Under the pieces are notes generated by a model. It did not search any database, had not been told where the DNA came from, and saw only the letters and a list, made by a program, of their open reading frames with translations. DNA of 64,000 nucleotides from Fodinibius salipaludis (GTDB lineage Bacteria > Bacteroidota > Rhodothermia > Balneolales > Balneolaceae): NCBI RefSeq assembly GCF_002287075.1, contig NZ_NSKE01000005.1, positions 124,001 through 188,000 of the forward strand, given 5' to 3'. Below, in pieces: positions 36,105 to 45,535 of this stretch. The stretch's first letter is position 1, and each line of letters starts with the position of its first letter. A program made the translations under genes and the position numbers.

Positions 36105-39100
36105 TTAAAAAGTTACTTTTACATTAAAGCCATAGCTTCTGGTACCCGGCAACTGTCCGTTTTCACCGTATGTTTCGGCCAGCTCAGACGGATCCCAGTT
36201 ATGTGTATTGTTATCAGCTACAGCAATCATCCAAAGATTGCGTCCTACAACTCCAATAGTAGCGGAGTTAATAAAATTACCAGTCCACTGTTTAGGCAAC
36301 GTATAATTAATTGCCAACTCACGCAGTTTTACGAAATCTGCATCATTAATAAATGGCTCAGCAATCGTATTCGCCTGGAATTGAGAGAAGTAGGAATAGG
36401 CGCCAACATAGGTATCAACACTATTTCCTTGTTGATCAACACCTGTTACGTGCACGCCTCCACCTTCAGACGGATAATCACGAATTTTACCTCCGCGATC
36501 ATTGGTTCCAGCGGTTTCTTCTGTCAGGCCAGAATAACCTCCCCACTGTTCTGTAAGAGAGAAAAACTTACCGCCTTTCTGGTAGTCAATACTTGCTGAT
36601 AATTGCAGACCTTTATAAGATACGGTGTTAATGATTCCACCCGTCCAGTCTGGCAATACGCTACCGAAGTACTTATTCTGTTCTACTACATACAGCCCGT
36701 CATCATTCAAGATGGGTTGACCCTCGTCATTTCTTGCAATACCAGGTCCTCTTAACTGACCCCATTCTTCCCCTAAACGATGAGTTAGTGAGATATAACC
36801 AAAGGCAGAATTGGATCCAAGCTCATAAGAACTTACACCTTCAGGCAATGCAGTTACAATCGTCTCGTTCATTGCCCAATTAACCGTTGCATCCCACCTT
36901 AGATCTTGATTCTGAACGGGAGTAGCTCTGAACGAAACTTCCACACCTTCACGCTCAGAAGCTCCAGCATTTGTCAATAGCCCTGTATAACCGGTACCAG
37001 ATGACATTGAAGCCGTTACAATCTCATTTTCACGTTTTTCATTGTAGTATGTTAGATCTAATCCAAAGACATTGTCATAGAACTCAAGATCAGCTCCAAC
37101 TTCGAAAGAAGAGTTTAACGCCGGCTCAATACCTTCATCTACAAGCGTAGAACTGGTAGAAAGCAGCGTTTTGGGTTGCCCGGTAACAGCATGACGATAG
37201 GGTATTTGCCGTACATTATATGTTTGGTTAATAAGCTCTGCTCCTACATCATTACCAACCTGAGCATAACCTGCACGCACCTTACCATACGTTAGGATAT
37301 CATTATCCATAAACTCGGTAAATACGAAGGAAAGACCTACAGATGGATATCCATAGCCATTATTACCTTCTGGCAGTGCTGAGCTATAATCCTGACGGTA
37401 TGTAGCATCAAGGAATAGGTAATCCTGGTAACCAATCGTGGCTTTACCAAAGAAACTCAGCACCTGTTTATCCCAATTATCTTCAACTGGAATAACCTCC
37501 TCACGAGAGTTTGCAAAATTATATAGGTCAGGAACATTCAAACCACCATAGGTAATGTTGGTTTGTCCCATATCAGCCTGAAACATTTTATACTGCTCAA
37601 TACGCATCTGAGCCCCGGCAAAACCATTCACACTAAAGTCTCCATAATCGGCATCGTACTTTAAACGTGAACTAAAATTGTGTTCATTTATCTCATCACT
37701 AAGTTCGCCGAAGCTGTTTACCCAGTAATTGTAAAAGCTACCGGTTTGATCAGCTGATTTCGTTAAGCTGTAGGGCATTTCAAAACGACGGTTGTAACTT
37801 TCACTGGTAGAACTAGCATTACCAACCAGTTCAATGTTTTCCGTTAACTGGTAAGAAAGATCAACATTCATCAACAGGTTATCGGTATCTCTTTTGATGT
37901 CATATCGATCCATCCAGGTATAAGGATTATACCAGAATGCCGGCTTTTTGTAACCGCCACCAAATCCCATATATCCCGGGCCCCAGGCATTCCAAGACGC
38001 ATGATAACCTTCAGGGGTTTCTAAATCTTTCAACTCCTGCATTTTGTCCATTTCAAGGTTTCGGGCAAACCAAGAGTTGAATGAACCTGAAGTCTGGTTT
38101 CCATATCCGTCATCCCGAACATCACCAATCACACCTTGGGTAGAATAGTTTACTTTCACCCCAACATTAAAATCGTCCGTAACATCGTAACTAAAGTTAC
38201 CGCCCAACTGTTTCTTATCCAGTGACGAAGACGGAATAATACCATTTTGTGCTAAATTGGTAAAGGTGAGACGGGTGTTTGAACGCTCAGTATTATAATT
38301 CACAGCAATACTGCTTTTATTGGTAACACCCGTATCATAAAAGTTCTTAATATTATTTGGCGAAGCATCCCATGGTTGCGTTTCGCCATAATAGGGACTG
38401 TCGGGATACCAACTATACCAAGGAGCATAAGGCTCTCCATCAAATTCAGGTCCCCAACTCTCATCGGCGTAGCCATATGCGATATAACGTTCTCCATCAA
38501 GTTCATCTAAATAACTTGGATAGGGCGCACCAAATGGACTTGTTCCACCAGCTTCAATGGTTGCAAAGCCTCCACTTGTTGAAGGATCACCATCAGAAGC
38601 ATAATATCCCTTACCATACTGGTTCTGGAAATTTGGAAGATATGCTACACGGTCGAAGGTAGTGGAACTATTAATTTCAACACTTGCTCCTGTTCCGCTA
38701 CCACTTTTGCTGGTAAGAATGACAACACCATTCTCACCACGCTGACCATATAGTGCTGTAGCGTTAGGTCCTTTCAGAACGCTAACTTCCTGCACATTAT
38801 TCATATCGATAATGTTTGGATTCTCAATGGGCACCCCATCAAGTACGTACAATGGTTCAGCCAACTCATTAGTGAGAGAAATTGCTCCACGAATACGAAT
38901 GTCACCAAAGCTACCAAGTTTGGATCCGGCCTGTCCGACAATTTGTACACCAGAAACCTTACCGGCTAAACTTGTTTTCACATTCGAATTCTGTGAAATA
39001 TTCAATTCCTCATCACCAACTTCTTGAGTAGAAAAGGAAACCTGGCGTTGGCTTACCTCTTCCCCCAAAGCAGTAACAACGACTTCATCCAACCGCATCT

Positions 39101-39410
39101 GTGACGATGCTAACTGAATATCGAGTGTAACCGTTGACTGGTCAACCGTGACCTCTTGCTCAAAGGTGTTATACCCAACGAAGCTGGCGCGTACGGTATA
39201 CGTACCGTATTCGACCCCTTCAATTGTAAACTCTCCCTGTGCGTTGGTAGCAGCTCCTCGCTGCAACTCAACCACATAGACGTTTACACTGGGTAATGTT
39301 TCACCCGAACTTTCGTCGGTTACTGTACCTGTTATTGTCCCGGACTGCGCAAAGGCAGTGGCGGAAAATATCAGGCATAACGTAAATAGAGATAGTAGTT
39401 TTTTTACCAT
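36105..39410 (-). CDS. SusC/RagA-family TonB-linked outer-membrane receptor
   Basis: 1101 residues. Signal peptide (ends FAQ near 22), an N-terminal carboxypeptidase-D-like regulatory domain (GTITGTVTDESSGETLPSVNV), a plug with EPLYVLDGVPIENPNIIDMNN and EVSVLKGPNATALYGQRGENGV, then a beta-barrel ending in NYTLPKQW...YGFNVKVTF. The C-terminal aromatic Phe fits an outer-membrane barrel. It imports a ligand held by the downstream SusD-like protein, with TonB energy. Three GxxNAT/ENG plug features match SusC, not classic siderophore receptors. Confidence 0.93.
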   Translation of the reverse strand: MVKKLLSLFTLCLIFSATAFAQSGTITGTVTDESSGETLPSVNVYVVELQRGAATNAQGEFTIEGVEYGTYTVRASFVGYNTFEQEVTVDQSTVTLDIQLASSQMRLDEVVVTALGEEVSQRQVSFSTQEVGDEELNISQNSNVKTSLAGKVSGVQIVGQAGSKLGSFGDIRIRGAISLTNELAEPLYVLDGVPIENPNIIDMNNVQEVSVLKGPNATALYGQRGENGVVILTSKSGSGTGASVEINSSTTFDRVAYLPNFQNQYGKGYYASDGDPSTSGGFATIEAGGTSPFGAPYPSYLDELDGERYIAYGYADESWGPEFDGEPYAPWYSWYPDSPYYGETQPWDASPNNIKNFYDTGVTNKSSIAVNYNTERSNTRLTFTNLAQNGIIPSSSLDKKQLGGNFSYDVTDDFNVGVKVNYSTQGVIGDVRDDGYGNQTSGSFNSWFARNLEMDKMQELKDLETPEGYHASWNAWGPGYMGFGGGYKKPAFWYNPYTWMDRYDIKRDTDNLLMNVDLSYQLTENIELVGNASSTSESYNRRFEMPYSLTKSADQTGSFYNYWVNSFGELSDEINEHNFSSRLKYDADYGDFSVNGFAGAQMRIEQYKMFQADMGQTNITYGGLNVPDLYNFANSREEVIPVEDNWDKQVLSFFGKATIGYQDYLFLDATYRQDYSSALPEGNNGYGYPSVGLSFVFTEFMDNDILTYGKVRAGYAQVGNDVGAELINQTYNVRQIPYRHAVTGQPKTLLSTSSTLVDEGIEPALNSSFEVGADLEFYDNVFGLDLTYYNEKRENEIVTASMSSGTGYTGLLTNAGASEREGVEVSFRATPVQNQDLRWDATVNWAMNETIVTALPEGVSSYELGSNSAFGYISLTHRLGEEWGQLRGPGIARNDEGQPILNDDGLYVVEQNKYFGSVLPDWTGGIINTVSYKGLQLSASIDYQKGGKFFSLTEQWGGYSGLTEETAGTNDRGGKIRDYPSEGGGVHVTGVDQQGNSVDTYVGAYSYFSQFQANTIAEPFINDADFVKLRELAINYTLPKQWTGNFINSATIGVVGRNLWMIAVADNNTHNWDPSELAETYGENGQLPGTRSYGFNVKVTF

Positions 39411-39873
39411 AGCCCTGATTTGTTTTTAATTATGATTAGATTAAATTCAAGAGAGTGCTAAGTAATTTGGCTTAACACTTTCTTAATGGTTTTTTAACCA
39501 TATCTTTATATATGTAAAATCGTGCAAAGAAGAAAAAATAATATTGGCCACTCTTTGTCCTCTTATTTACATCAAAATTCCAACCAGATAACCCTATTTA
39601 ACTGCTATACAACAAAATAAACCGTTTCAACAGTGTTACTTCTGATCATAAGCCGTTTAACAAATAAATAATTGTTTATAAAAAAGAACTTTAAATAGGT
39701 TTATTTCAACAAACCGTTGAGTGTCGATTTTCAAAGTTTAAAGCTAATTGAAGCAACTTTCTAACTAAACTCGATAAAAAAATCCGATCCCTTCCCTTCA
39801 GAAAGTTATCTGGTTTTTTAATAAAAAAAACGTCACAAGATCATTTCAACCCATAATTAACATACTTTATCCT
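39411..39873. other. Intergenic region upstream of susC
   Basis: 463 bp, strongly AT-rich. It contains ATGGTT/AACCAT (39486-39501) and AGTGCTAAG/CTTAACACT (39454-39479) as inverted repeats 45-90 bp before the susC start, candidates for regulatory or leader structures. The remainder shows no gene, terminator or recognisable operator. Confidence 0.4.
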
Positions 39874-40341
39874 TTATTTATCATCATTTGCAGCCTTTGT
39901 AATAATTTCAATCACACCAGATCCGCCCTGACCTCCATATTGCGAAGCTTCTGATTCAGGAAGTAGACGAACCGACTTTATCTCTCCTTCTGAAAACATG
40001 TCCCTAACATTGGGATAATCACGCCCTACCTTTTGTCCATCAACGACAAATAAAGGCTCTCGCTGATTACTATCTTTCAAGCCAGGATCTCCTTTCTGTG
40101 AAGAAGAAACTCCGCGACTCACTCCTGAAATTCCTCGAGGGCGCAATACAACCTTTGCATAATCACCGCTGCCATTTATTTGAACCCCATTAATACGACG
40201 AAGATGATCTTCTAATATCATATTTTCGGTTCCATCGGTACCAGCTGTACTTCTTTGGCTCGTACTACTTGTTGCACATCCGGCCATCATTAAAAGTAAT
40301 GATACGATGATTAATTTTATCCCTTTGTTTACAATTTCCAT
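39874..40341 (-). CDS. Lipoprotein made of a lone TonB-receptor plug domain
   Basis: 155 residues. Lipobox MMAGC near residue 22. The rest resembles only the plug of a TonB-dependent receptor: LRRINGVQINGSGDYAKVVLRPRG, EPLFVVDGQKVG and the ESEASQYGGQGGSGVIEIITKA ending that matches the SusC motif IYGxxGxxGVIxITTK. There is no barrel downstream in frame; a clear stop follows. It lies upstream of SusC on the same strand. Such plug-only proteins exist in Bacteroidota but their role is not settled. Confidence 0.75.
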   Translation of the reverse strand: MEIVNKGIKLIIVSLLLMMAGCATSSTSQRSTAGTDGTENMILEDHLRRINGVQINGSGDYAKVVLRPRGISGVSRGVSSSQKGDPGLKDSNQREPLFVVDGQKVGRDYPNVRDMFSEGEIKSVRLLPESEASQYGGQGGSGVIEIITKAANDDK

Positions 40342-40515
40342 AACAATATTCTTTTGGTTTCTGTTTACTTGTTAAAAATAGTACAAACTAATCGTCAACA
40401 AGTAAAGACGGCTCATCAGATTCTTTTTATGTCCCTCAAACCCCCTTTGATTTATTGTTTAACTTTTTTTGCTATTCATTTCCTCCAGATAAAAATCTGC
40501 CATTCTGTTCATCCA

Positions 40516-42057
40516 TTACCCCAGCCAACCCTCCCGATCCAAGCTGCGATACTGAATGGCTTCAGCAATATGGTTAGATCGGATATTTTCTGATTGCTCG
40601 AGATCTGCAATCGTTCTGGATACTTTTAGGATACGATCGTACGCACGGGCTGATAACCCCAATGAAGTAATCGCTTTTTTCAACATCTGCTTGCCGGCAT
40701 CATCGAGTGTACATATTTTGCGCGACATCTTGGTATTCATCTGCGCATTACAATATACATCCTCTATCCCCATAAATCGTTTCGTTTGCACTTCGCGTGC
40801 TCGAATAACCCTTTTTCTGATTTCATTCGACGGCTCTCCTTTTGCTTTACTTGAAAGCTCATCATAACTCACTTTTTGTACTTCTATATGCAGATCGATG
40901 CGATCGAGCATGGGGCCACTTATTTTACTCAAATAGCGCTGCATTTGTGCAGGAGAAGCTCCTCCCGGATCTGCAGGGTCGTACCAATCACCGGTTGGGG
41001 ACGGATTCATTGAAGCAACTAACATAATTCTGCTGGGATAGCTTACGCTCATACGCGCACGCGATATACTAACAGATCCATCTTCGAGCGGTTGTCGCAT
41101 AACCTCCAGGGCACTTCGTTTAAATTCAGGCAGCTCATCCAAAAACAAAACCCCGTTATGTGCCATGGAAATTTCTCCCGGCATGGGGATGCTCCCGCCC
41201 CCAACCAAAGCAACATCCGAAACCGTATGGTGTGGGGAACGGAACGGTCGCTTTGTAACCAAGGCTTCCCCCGTTGGTAACAAGCCCGCTACAGAATGAA
41301 TTTTCGTTGTTTCTAAAGCTTCATCAAGTGTTAATGGAGGCAATATCGTAGGCAGTCGCCGTGCCATCATCGTCTTCCCCGATCCGGGAGGGCCCACCAT
41401 AATAACATTATGTCCACCGGCGGCAGAAACCTCTAAGGCGCGCTTAACATTTTCCTGCCCTCGCACATCACTAAAATCCAATATTTCTTGCTCTCCATTT
41501 CGCCTGAACATCTTTTTTACATCTACATTCAGAGGCTGATATGAATCCATATCATGAAGCCAGCCCATCACCTCTGTTAAATGTTCAAATGCATACACGT
41601 TTATACCATCGACAACAGCAGCTTCGGGACCATTTTCAGCAGGAACCACCATATTTATTAACCCTTTATCCCGAGCCTGTACCGCCATTGGTAATACACC
41701 GTTTACGGGACGTAGTTTACCGTCAAGCGCTAATTCACCCAATATCAGCGTCTCTTCAAGCTTATCGGTTTTAATTTGTCCTGATACATTCAACAATGTT
41801 ACCGCAATAGGCAGATCAAAAGCACTTCCCTCCTTGGGCAGATCGGCCGGAGCCAAATTAACTGTAATGCGTCCTTTGGGAAACTCGGCATTTGAATTCT
41901 TTAGTGCGGCCTCAATACGATCGCTTGATTCGCTTACGGCCCGATCCGGCAATCCCACTAAAAAATACTTGGGTACGCCGGTAGACATATTTGTTTCTAC
42001 TTCAATGAGGCGGGCATCAACTCCAATGGTAGAAGCGCAGTAAACACGTGATAACAT
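40516..42057 (-). CDS. YifB/ComM Mg-chelatase-like AAA ATPase
   Basis: 513 residues. N-terminal ChlI-like domain (LIEVETNMSTGVPKYFLVGL), Walker A GPPGSGKTMMARRLPTILPPL, Walker B FLDELPEF, and the arginine-finger region SKISGPMLDRIDLHIE. The C-terminal domain contains AIQYRSLDR. YifB/ComM are thought to be ring helicases for branch migration during natural transformation. Head of a transcript with the plug lipoprotein 174 bp downstream. Confidence 0.92.
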   Translation of the reverse strand: MLSRVYCASTIGVDARLIEVETNMSTGVPKYFLVGLPDRAVSESSDRIEAALKNSNAEFPKGRITVNLAPADLPKEGSAFDLPIAVTLLNVSGQIKTDKLEETLILGELALDGKLRPVNGVLPMAVQARDKGLINMVVPAENGPEAAVVDGINVYAFEHLTEVMGWLHDMDSYQPLNVDVKKMFRRNGEQEILDFSDVRGQENVKRALEVSAAGGHNVIMVGPPGSGKTMMARRLPTILPPLTLDEALETTKIHSVAGLLPTGEALVTKRPFRSPHHTVSDVALVGGGSIPMPGEISMAHNGVLFLDELPEFKRSALEVMRQPLEDGSVSISRARMSVSYPSRIMLVASMNPSPTGDWYDPADPGGASPAQMQRYLSKISGPMLDRIDLHIEVQKVSYDELSSKAKGEPSNEIRKRVIRAREVQTKRFMGIEDVYCNAQMNTKMSRKICTLDDAGKQMLKKAITSLGLSARAYDRILKVSRTIADLEQSENIRSNHIAEAIQYRSLDREGWLG

Positions 42058-42183
42058 AATATCTCCTGATGAATCATTTACAATTATTTAACGTAGTAAG
42101 ACCATGTAACAAAAGATTCCTTACAAAAGGAGTTTATTTTTTTTAGAAAAATAGCACCGAATACTAAGAGGAAAACTTACATT

Positions 42184-42609
42184 ATGAATACTTCAAACTC
42201 TCGCAAAACATTTACGGAAGAAATCCAAGGCACCATTTCTGAGATTATCAATCAAGTCAAAAAATTAATCAAGGAAGGAAATGCTCGACGAGTAATTATT
42301 AAAAACTCGAAAGACAAAGTCTTATTCCAATCTCAACTTACTGTTGGCGTAGGCGGAGCAGCTGTTTTGACAAGTATTGCTCCTGTTGTTTCGGCCATTG
42401 GAATGTTTGCCCTGTTTATGAACGACGTCAAAATTATTGTCGAACGCTATCCCGAGGACGAAACCGAGGAAACAAAAGATGAGTATGAGGTAGAAGCCGA
42501 GTTTATCGAAATCCGGGATGAGGAAGAGACTAATACTTCTGACAAAAAAGGAGAATCCAAATCAGAAGAAAAGACTGATAAAACGGTAGGAAAAGATGGA
42601 GAAACGTGA
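42184..42609 (+). CDS. DUF4342 domain-containing protein
   Basis: 141 residues. The N-terminal 30 residues form a UBA-like helix pair; VIIKNSKDKVLFQSQLTVGVGGAAVLTSIAPVVSAIGMFALFMNDVKIIV carries the DUF4342 hydrophobic core (about 45-85). The C-terminal 50 residues are highly charged (Glu/Lys/Asp). Function unknown. Divergent from yifB and followed by an IR/trxB region. Confidence 0.75.
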   Translation: MNTSNSRKTFTEEIQGTISEIINQVKKLIKEGNARRVIIKNSKDKVLFQSQLTVGVGGAAVLTSIAPVVSAIGMFALFMNDVKIIVERYPEDETEETKDEYEVEAEFIEIRDEEETNTSDKKGESKSEEKTDKTVGKDGET

Positions 42610-42735
42610 GACGGCAGAGGGCAAACGCAAAGCTCTTTCCGATAAATGCCAGCTAATCTGAGTAACATACCAAGTGATATTTCCGCCCCTTAGAAATAAA
42701 AAGGACGTTTGCCGTCTCACTCCCAGCGTCTGCCG
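42606..42735. repeat. Small inverted/direct repeat cluster (GTGAGACGGCA-type)
   Basis: GTGAGACGGCAGAGGGCAAACG begins at 42606 and its near reverse complement CGTTTGCCGTCTCAC lies at 42706-42720; a third, similar CGTCTGCCG occurs at 42728-42736, touching the trxB stop. These could be traces of a short mobile element or a hairpin at the end of DUF4342. Confidence 0.3.
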
Positions 42736-42738
42736 TTA

Positions 42739-43719
42739 TCACTTCCAGTGCTCTTCGGCTACGGCTTCTTGGGAAACTTCCATTTCAGCCAAATAGCTTT
42801 CCGCATCAAGAGCAGCCTTACAGCCGGTACCCGCTGCCGTAACAGCCTGACGATAAACCGCGTCCATTGCATCACCGGAGGCAAAAATACCCGGCATATC
42901 CGTTTTCGTTGACTGCCCTTTTGTTTTAATATATCCGACATCATCCATTTCTAACACACCCTTAAACAGATCGGTATTCGGCTTGTGGCCAATCGCAATA
43001 AAGACCCCTTTTACATCATCAAGTGTGGTAATTTCCCGGGTCTCATTATTGATAACTTTTACACCGTCAACGGCATCTTCGCCCAACACTTCCTCGAGCT
43101 CTGTATCCCACATGAACTCAATTTTTTTATCGTTAAATGCACGCTGCTGCATGGTCTTTGACGCACGCAATTCCTGACGTCGATGCAACACCGTAACTTT
43201 GCTGGCAAATTTAGTTAAGAATGTCGCTTCTTCCATGGCCGTATCGCCACCACCTACAACAATTACATGCTGATCTCGGAAAAAAGCCCCATCGCAAGTG
43301 GCACAGGCCGAAACTCCTTTTCCTCGCATTTTTTGCTCGCTGTCAAGCCCCAACCATTTCGCAGAAGCACCAGTAGATATAATAATCGACTTTGCTTTTA
43401 TATCCACCTCTTCATCGATGGTAATCTTATATGGACGCTCATCAAACTCAATATTAGTGACCATTCCATAGCGTGTATCTGCACCAAAACGTTGGGCCTG
43501 TTCGCGAAAATCCTGCATCATTTGGGGTCCCATCACACCCTCAGGGTATCCGGGATAATTCTCTACATCGGTTGTTTGCATTAATTGCCCGCCGGGCTCG
43601 GGTCCTTCAAACACAATGGGATTCAAGTCAGCCCGTGCCGCATACAGCGCAGCCGTTAATCCTGCGGGACCACTTCCTACGATAACAACATCAAATGTTT
43701 TTCCTGCAATATCTTCCAT
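42739..43719 (-). CDS. trxB: Thioredoxin-disulfide reductase
   Basis: 326 residues. FAD-binding GSGPAGLTAALYAARA at residues 15-30, the redox pair CATCDG (residues about 138-143), NADPH-binding GGGDTAMEEA and the C-terminal GIFASGDAMD motif. The dimeric flavoenzyme uses NADPH to reduce thioredoxin. Upstream, TATTTTTG (complement of 43764-43771) fits the -7 consensus. It is divergent from the transhydrogenase genes that make NADPH. Confidence 0.95.
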   Translation of the reverse strand: MEDIAGKTFDVVIVGSGPAGLTAALYAARADLNPIVFEGPEPGGQLMQTTDVENYPGYPEGVMGPQMMQDFREQAQRFGADTRYGMVTNIEFDERPYKITIDEEVDIKAKSIIISTGASAKWLGLDSEQKMRGKGVSACATCDGAFFRDQHVIVVGGGDTAMEEATFLTKFASKVTVLHRRQELRASKTMQQRAFNDKKIEFMWDTELEEVLGEDAVDGVKVINNETREITTLDDVKGVFIAIGHKPNTDLFKGVLEMDDVGYIKTKGQSTKTDMPGIFASGDAMDAVYRQAVTAAGTGCKAALDAESYLAEMEVSQEAVAEEHWK

Positions 43720-44006
43720 GAGTAACTTTACCTGTTTTCGCTTAATAATTTCATGTTAAAGTACAAAAATAAGAGGTGAGAATTGAGTCGATATTTCCTA
43801 TACCGCTTATAGTATTCATCAATTAAAAATCCTACTCACCTCACTTCGATGACTTAATCCATCTAAATCTTACCCCACAAGTTTGTCAACCCTTAACGAA
43901 GCCCAATATAAATCCTTTCCTGCTTTGTTATCAGAAAAATCACATTTGCAATACTGTGACTTTTCAATAAGTTGTGCTTTAACCTTAAATTTTTCTGTTA
44001 CCTATT
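43720..44006. promoter_or_regulatory. Divergent region between trxB and transhydrogenase genes
   Basis: 287 bp with both promoters. TATTTTTG on the minus strand (43764-43771) is a likely -7 box for trxB. An 8-bp inverted repeat, GAGGTGAG (43773-43780) and CTCACCTC (43835-43842), brackets the middle and could be an operator. No gene. Confidence 0.35.
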
Positions 44007-45131
44007 GTGATTATAGCTATTCCAAAAGAAACGGCGGAGCGAGAGAACCGGGTGGCCCTTATCCCAGATACCATCTCAAAGCTTGTTGAAAATGGCCACA
44101 ATGTCTGGGTTGAATCTGATACCGGCAAAGCTTCCAGTTATTTAGATGAAACCTATCAATCAGCGGGCGCTGAAATTATCACCGATCGCACCAAGCTTTT
44201 CGCTGATTCCGATATCCTTATCAGTATCCAAACACCGCCGGAAGAAGATCTTGCAAAAATGAAACCCGAAAGCATACTGATCTGCTTTCTGTGGGCGCTT
44301 CAAAACGAAGAAACGGTTTCTTTTTTACAAGAAAAGAAAATTACGGCACTGGGAATGGACGCCATTCCTCGCATTTCGCGCGCCCAGAGTATGGATGCAC
44401 TTTCTTCGATGAGCTCTATTGCCGGATACAAATCAGCCCTTATTGCAGCTAACGAACTGGATCGCTATATGCCCATGATGATGACGGCAGCGGGGACGGT
44501 GGCTCCGGCAAAAGTATTGGTATTAGGAGCAGGAGTTGCAGGCCTACAGGCTATCGCAACCGCCAAACGATTGGGCGCTAAAGTAGAAGCTTTTGATATT
44601 CGTCCTGCCGTTAAAGAACAAGTTGAAAGTCTGGGTGCTACCTTTGTGGAGGTTCCTGATCTTGATGAAGAATCCGAAACCGAGGGCGGCTATGCCAAAG
44701 AACTGGCGGAAGATGAGCAGGAGCGCCAGCGACAGGTTATTCATGAGCACGCTCAACAATCGGATATCATCATTACTACCGCGCTCATCCCCGGGAAACC
44801 CGCTCCGCTTTTGATAACAAAAGAGATGGTTGAAGATATGCACGCCGGGGCGGTTATTGTAGATCTGGCTGCCGAACAAGGGGGGAACTGCGAACTTACC
44901 GATCCCGGCGAAACGGCCATAAAAAATGACGTGAAAGTTATCGGCCCGTTGAATATTCCCAGCCAGCTGGCCTATCATGCAAGCCAATTATATTCGAAAA
45001 ATATGCTGTCGTTGCTGAACCATCTGATTCAAGACGGAAAAGCAGAATTCGATTTTGAGGATGAAATTACGCTAAATACAACTATAACACATCAGGGCGA
45101 AATCATCAGCCCCATGCTAAAGGATAATTAG
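44007..45131 (+). CDS. pntAA: NAD(P) transhydrogenase subunit alpha part 1 (NAD-binding)
   Basis: 374 residues, GTG start. IAIPKETAERENRVALIPDTI opens the domain I fold; VLVLGAGVAGLQAIATAKRLGA is the NAD-binding fingerprint, preceded by the alanine-dehydrogenase-like RISRAQSMDALSSMSSIAGY. The protein is the soluble NAD(H)-binding part of the proton-translocating transhydrogenase. Domain II is encoded separately by the next gene, as in Rhodospirillum-type three-gene enzymes. Confidence 0.93.
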   Translation: MIIAIPKETAERENRVALIPDTISKLVENGHNVWVESDTGKASSYLDETYQSAGAEIITDRTKLFADSDILISIQTPPEEDLAKMKPESILICFLWALQNEETVSFLQEKKITALGMDAIPRISRAQSMDALSSMSSIAGYKSALIAANELDRYMPMMMTAAGTVAPAKVLVLGAGVAGLQAIATAKRLGAKVEAFDIRPAVKEQVESLGATFVEVPDLDEESETEGGYAKELAEDEQERQRQVIHEHAQQSDIIITTALIPGKPAPLLITKEMVEDMHAGAVIVDLAAEQGGNCELTDPGETAIKNDVKVIGPLNIPSQLAYHASQLYSKNMLSLLNHLIQDGKAEFDFEDEITLNTTITHQGEIISPMLKDN

Positions 45132-45140
45132 AAGAAACCC

Positions 45141-45216
45141 ATGTCATGCTGAATTCATTTCAGCATCTACAGTTACCAAGTTTAGTACAGATCCTGAAAC
45201 AAGTTCAGGATGACAT
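45141..45216. repeat. Intergenic palindromic repeat, copy A
   Basis: Left arm TGTCATGCTGAATTCATTTC and right arm ending AAGTTCAGGATGACAT are near inverted copies across 20 bp; each arm also folds on itself (CTGAA...TTCAG). It lies between the two alpha-subunit genes of the transhydrogenase. Same family as 50039, 56287 and the weaker 55358 and 24779. Confidence 0.75.
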
Positions 45217-45241
45217 AAGATCTTAAAAAAATTAGTAATCT

Positions 45242-45535
45242 ATGTCTGGACTCATTTTTAATTTATTTATCTTCGTACTGGCCTCATTTATCGGCTTTGA
45301 ACTTATCTCGAAGGTTCCTCCAACACTACATACTCCACTGATGTCGGGTGCTAACGCCATTTCGGGCATTACCATTTTGGGTGCGCTCATTGTTGCAGGA
45401 CAGGTGGATCACCAAATTGCCCAGTATATCGGGTTTGTTGCCATCGTTTTTGCAACCATCAACGTAGTGGGCGGATTTATGGTAACCGACCGTATGCTGG
45501 AAATGTTCAAGAAAAAAGATAAGAACAATGAGTGA
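45242..45535 (+). CDS. pntAB: NAD(P) transhydrogenase subunit alpha part 2 (membrane)
   Basis: 97 residues with three membrane helices. LIFNLFIFVLASFIGFELISKVPPTLHTPLMSGANAISGI is typical for the PntAB family, including the VPxTLHTPLMSGxNAIxG motif. It forms part of the proton channel. It starts 110 bp after pntAA (gap occupied by repeat copy A) and overlaps pntB by eight bases. Confidence 0.93.
   Translation: MSGLIFNLFIFVLASFIGFELISKVPPTLHTPLMSGANAISGITILGALIVAGQVDHQIAQYIGFVAIVFATINVVGGFMVTDRMLEMFKKKDKNNE

Noticed and set aside
38357-38662. Opposite-strand frame inside susC
   Set aside because: His-rich and biased composition follows from the codon pattern of the real gene on the other strand.
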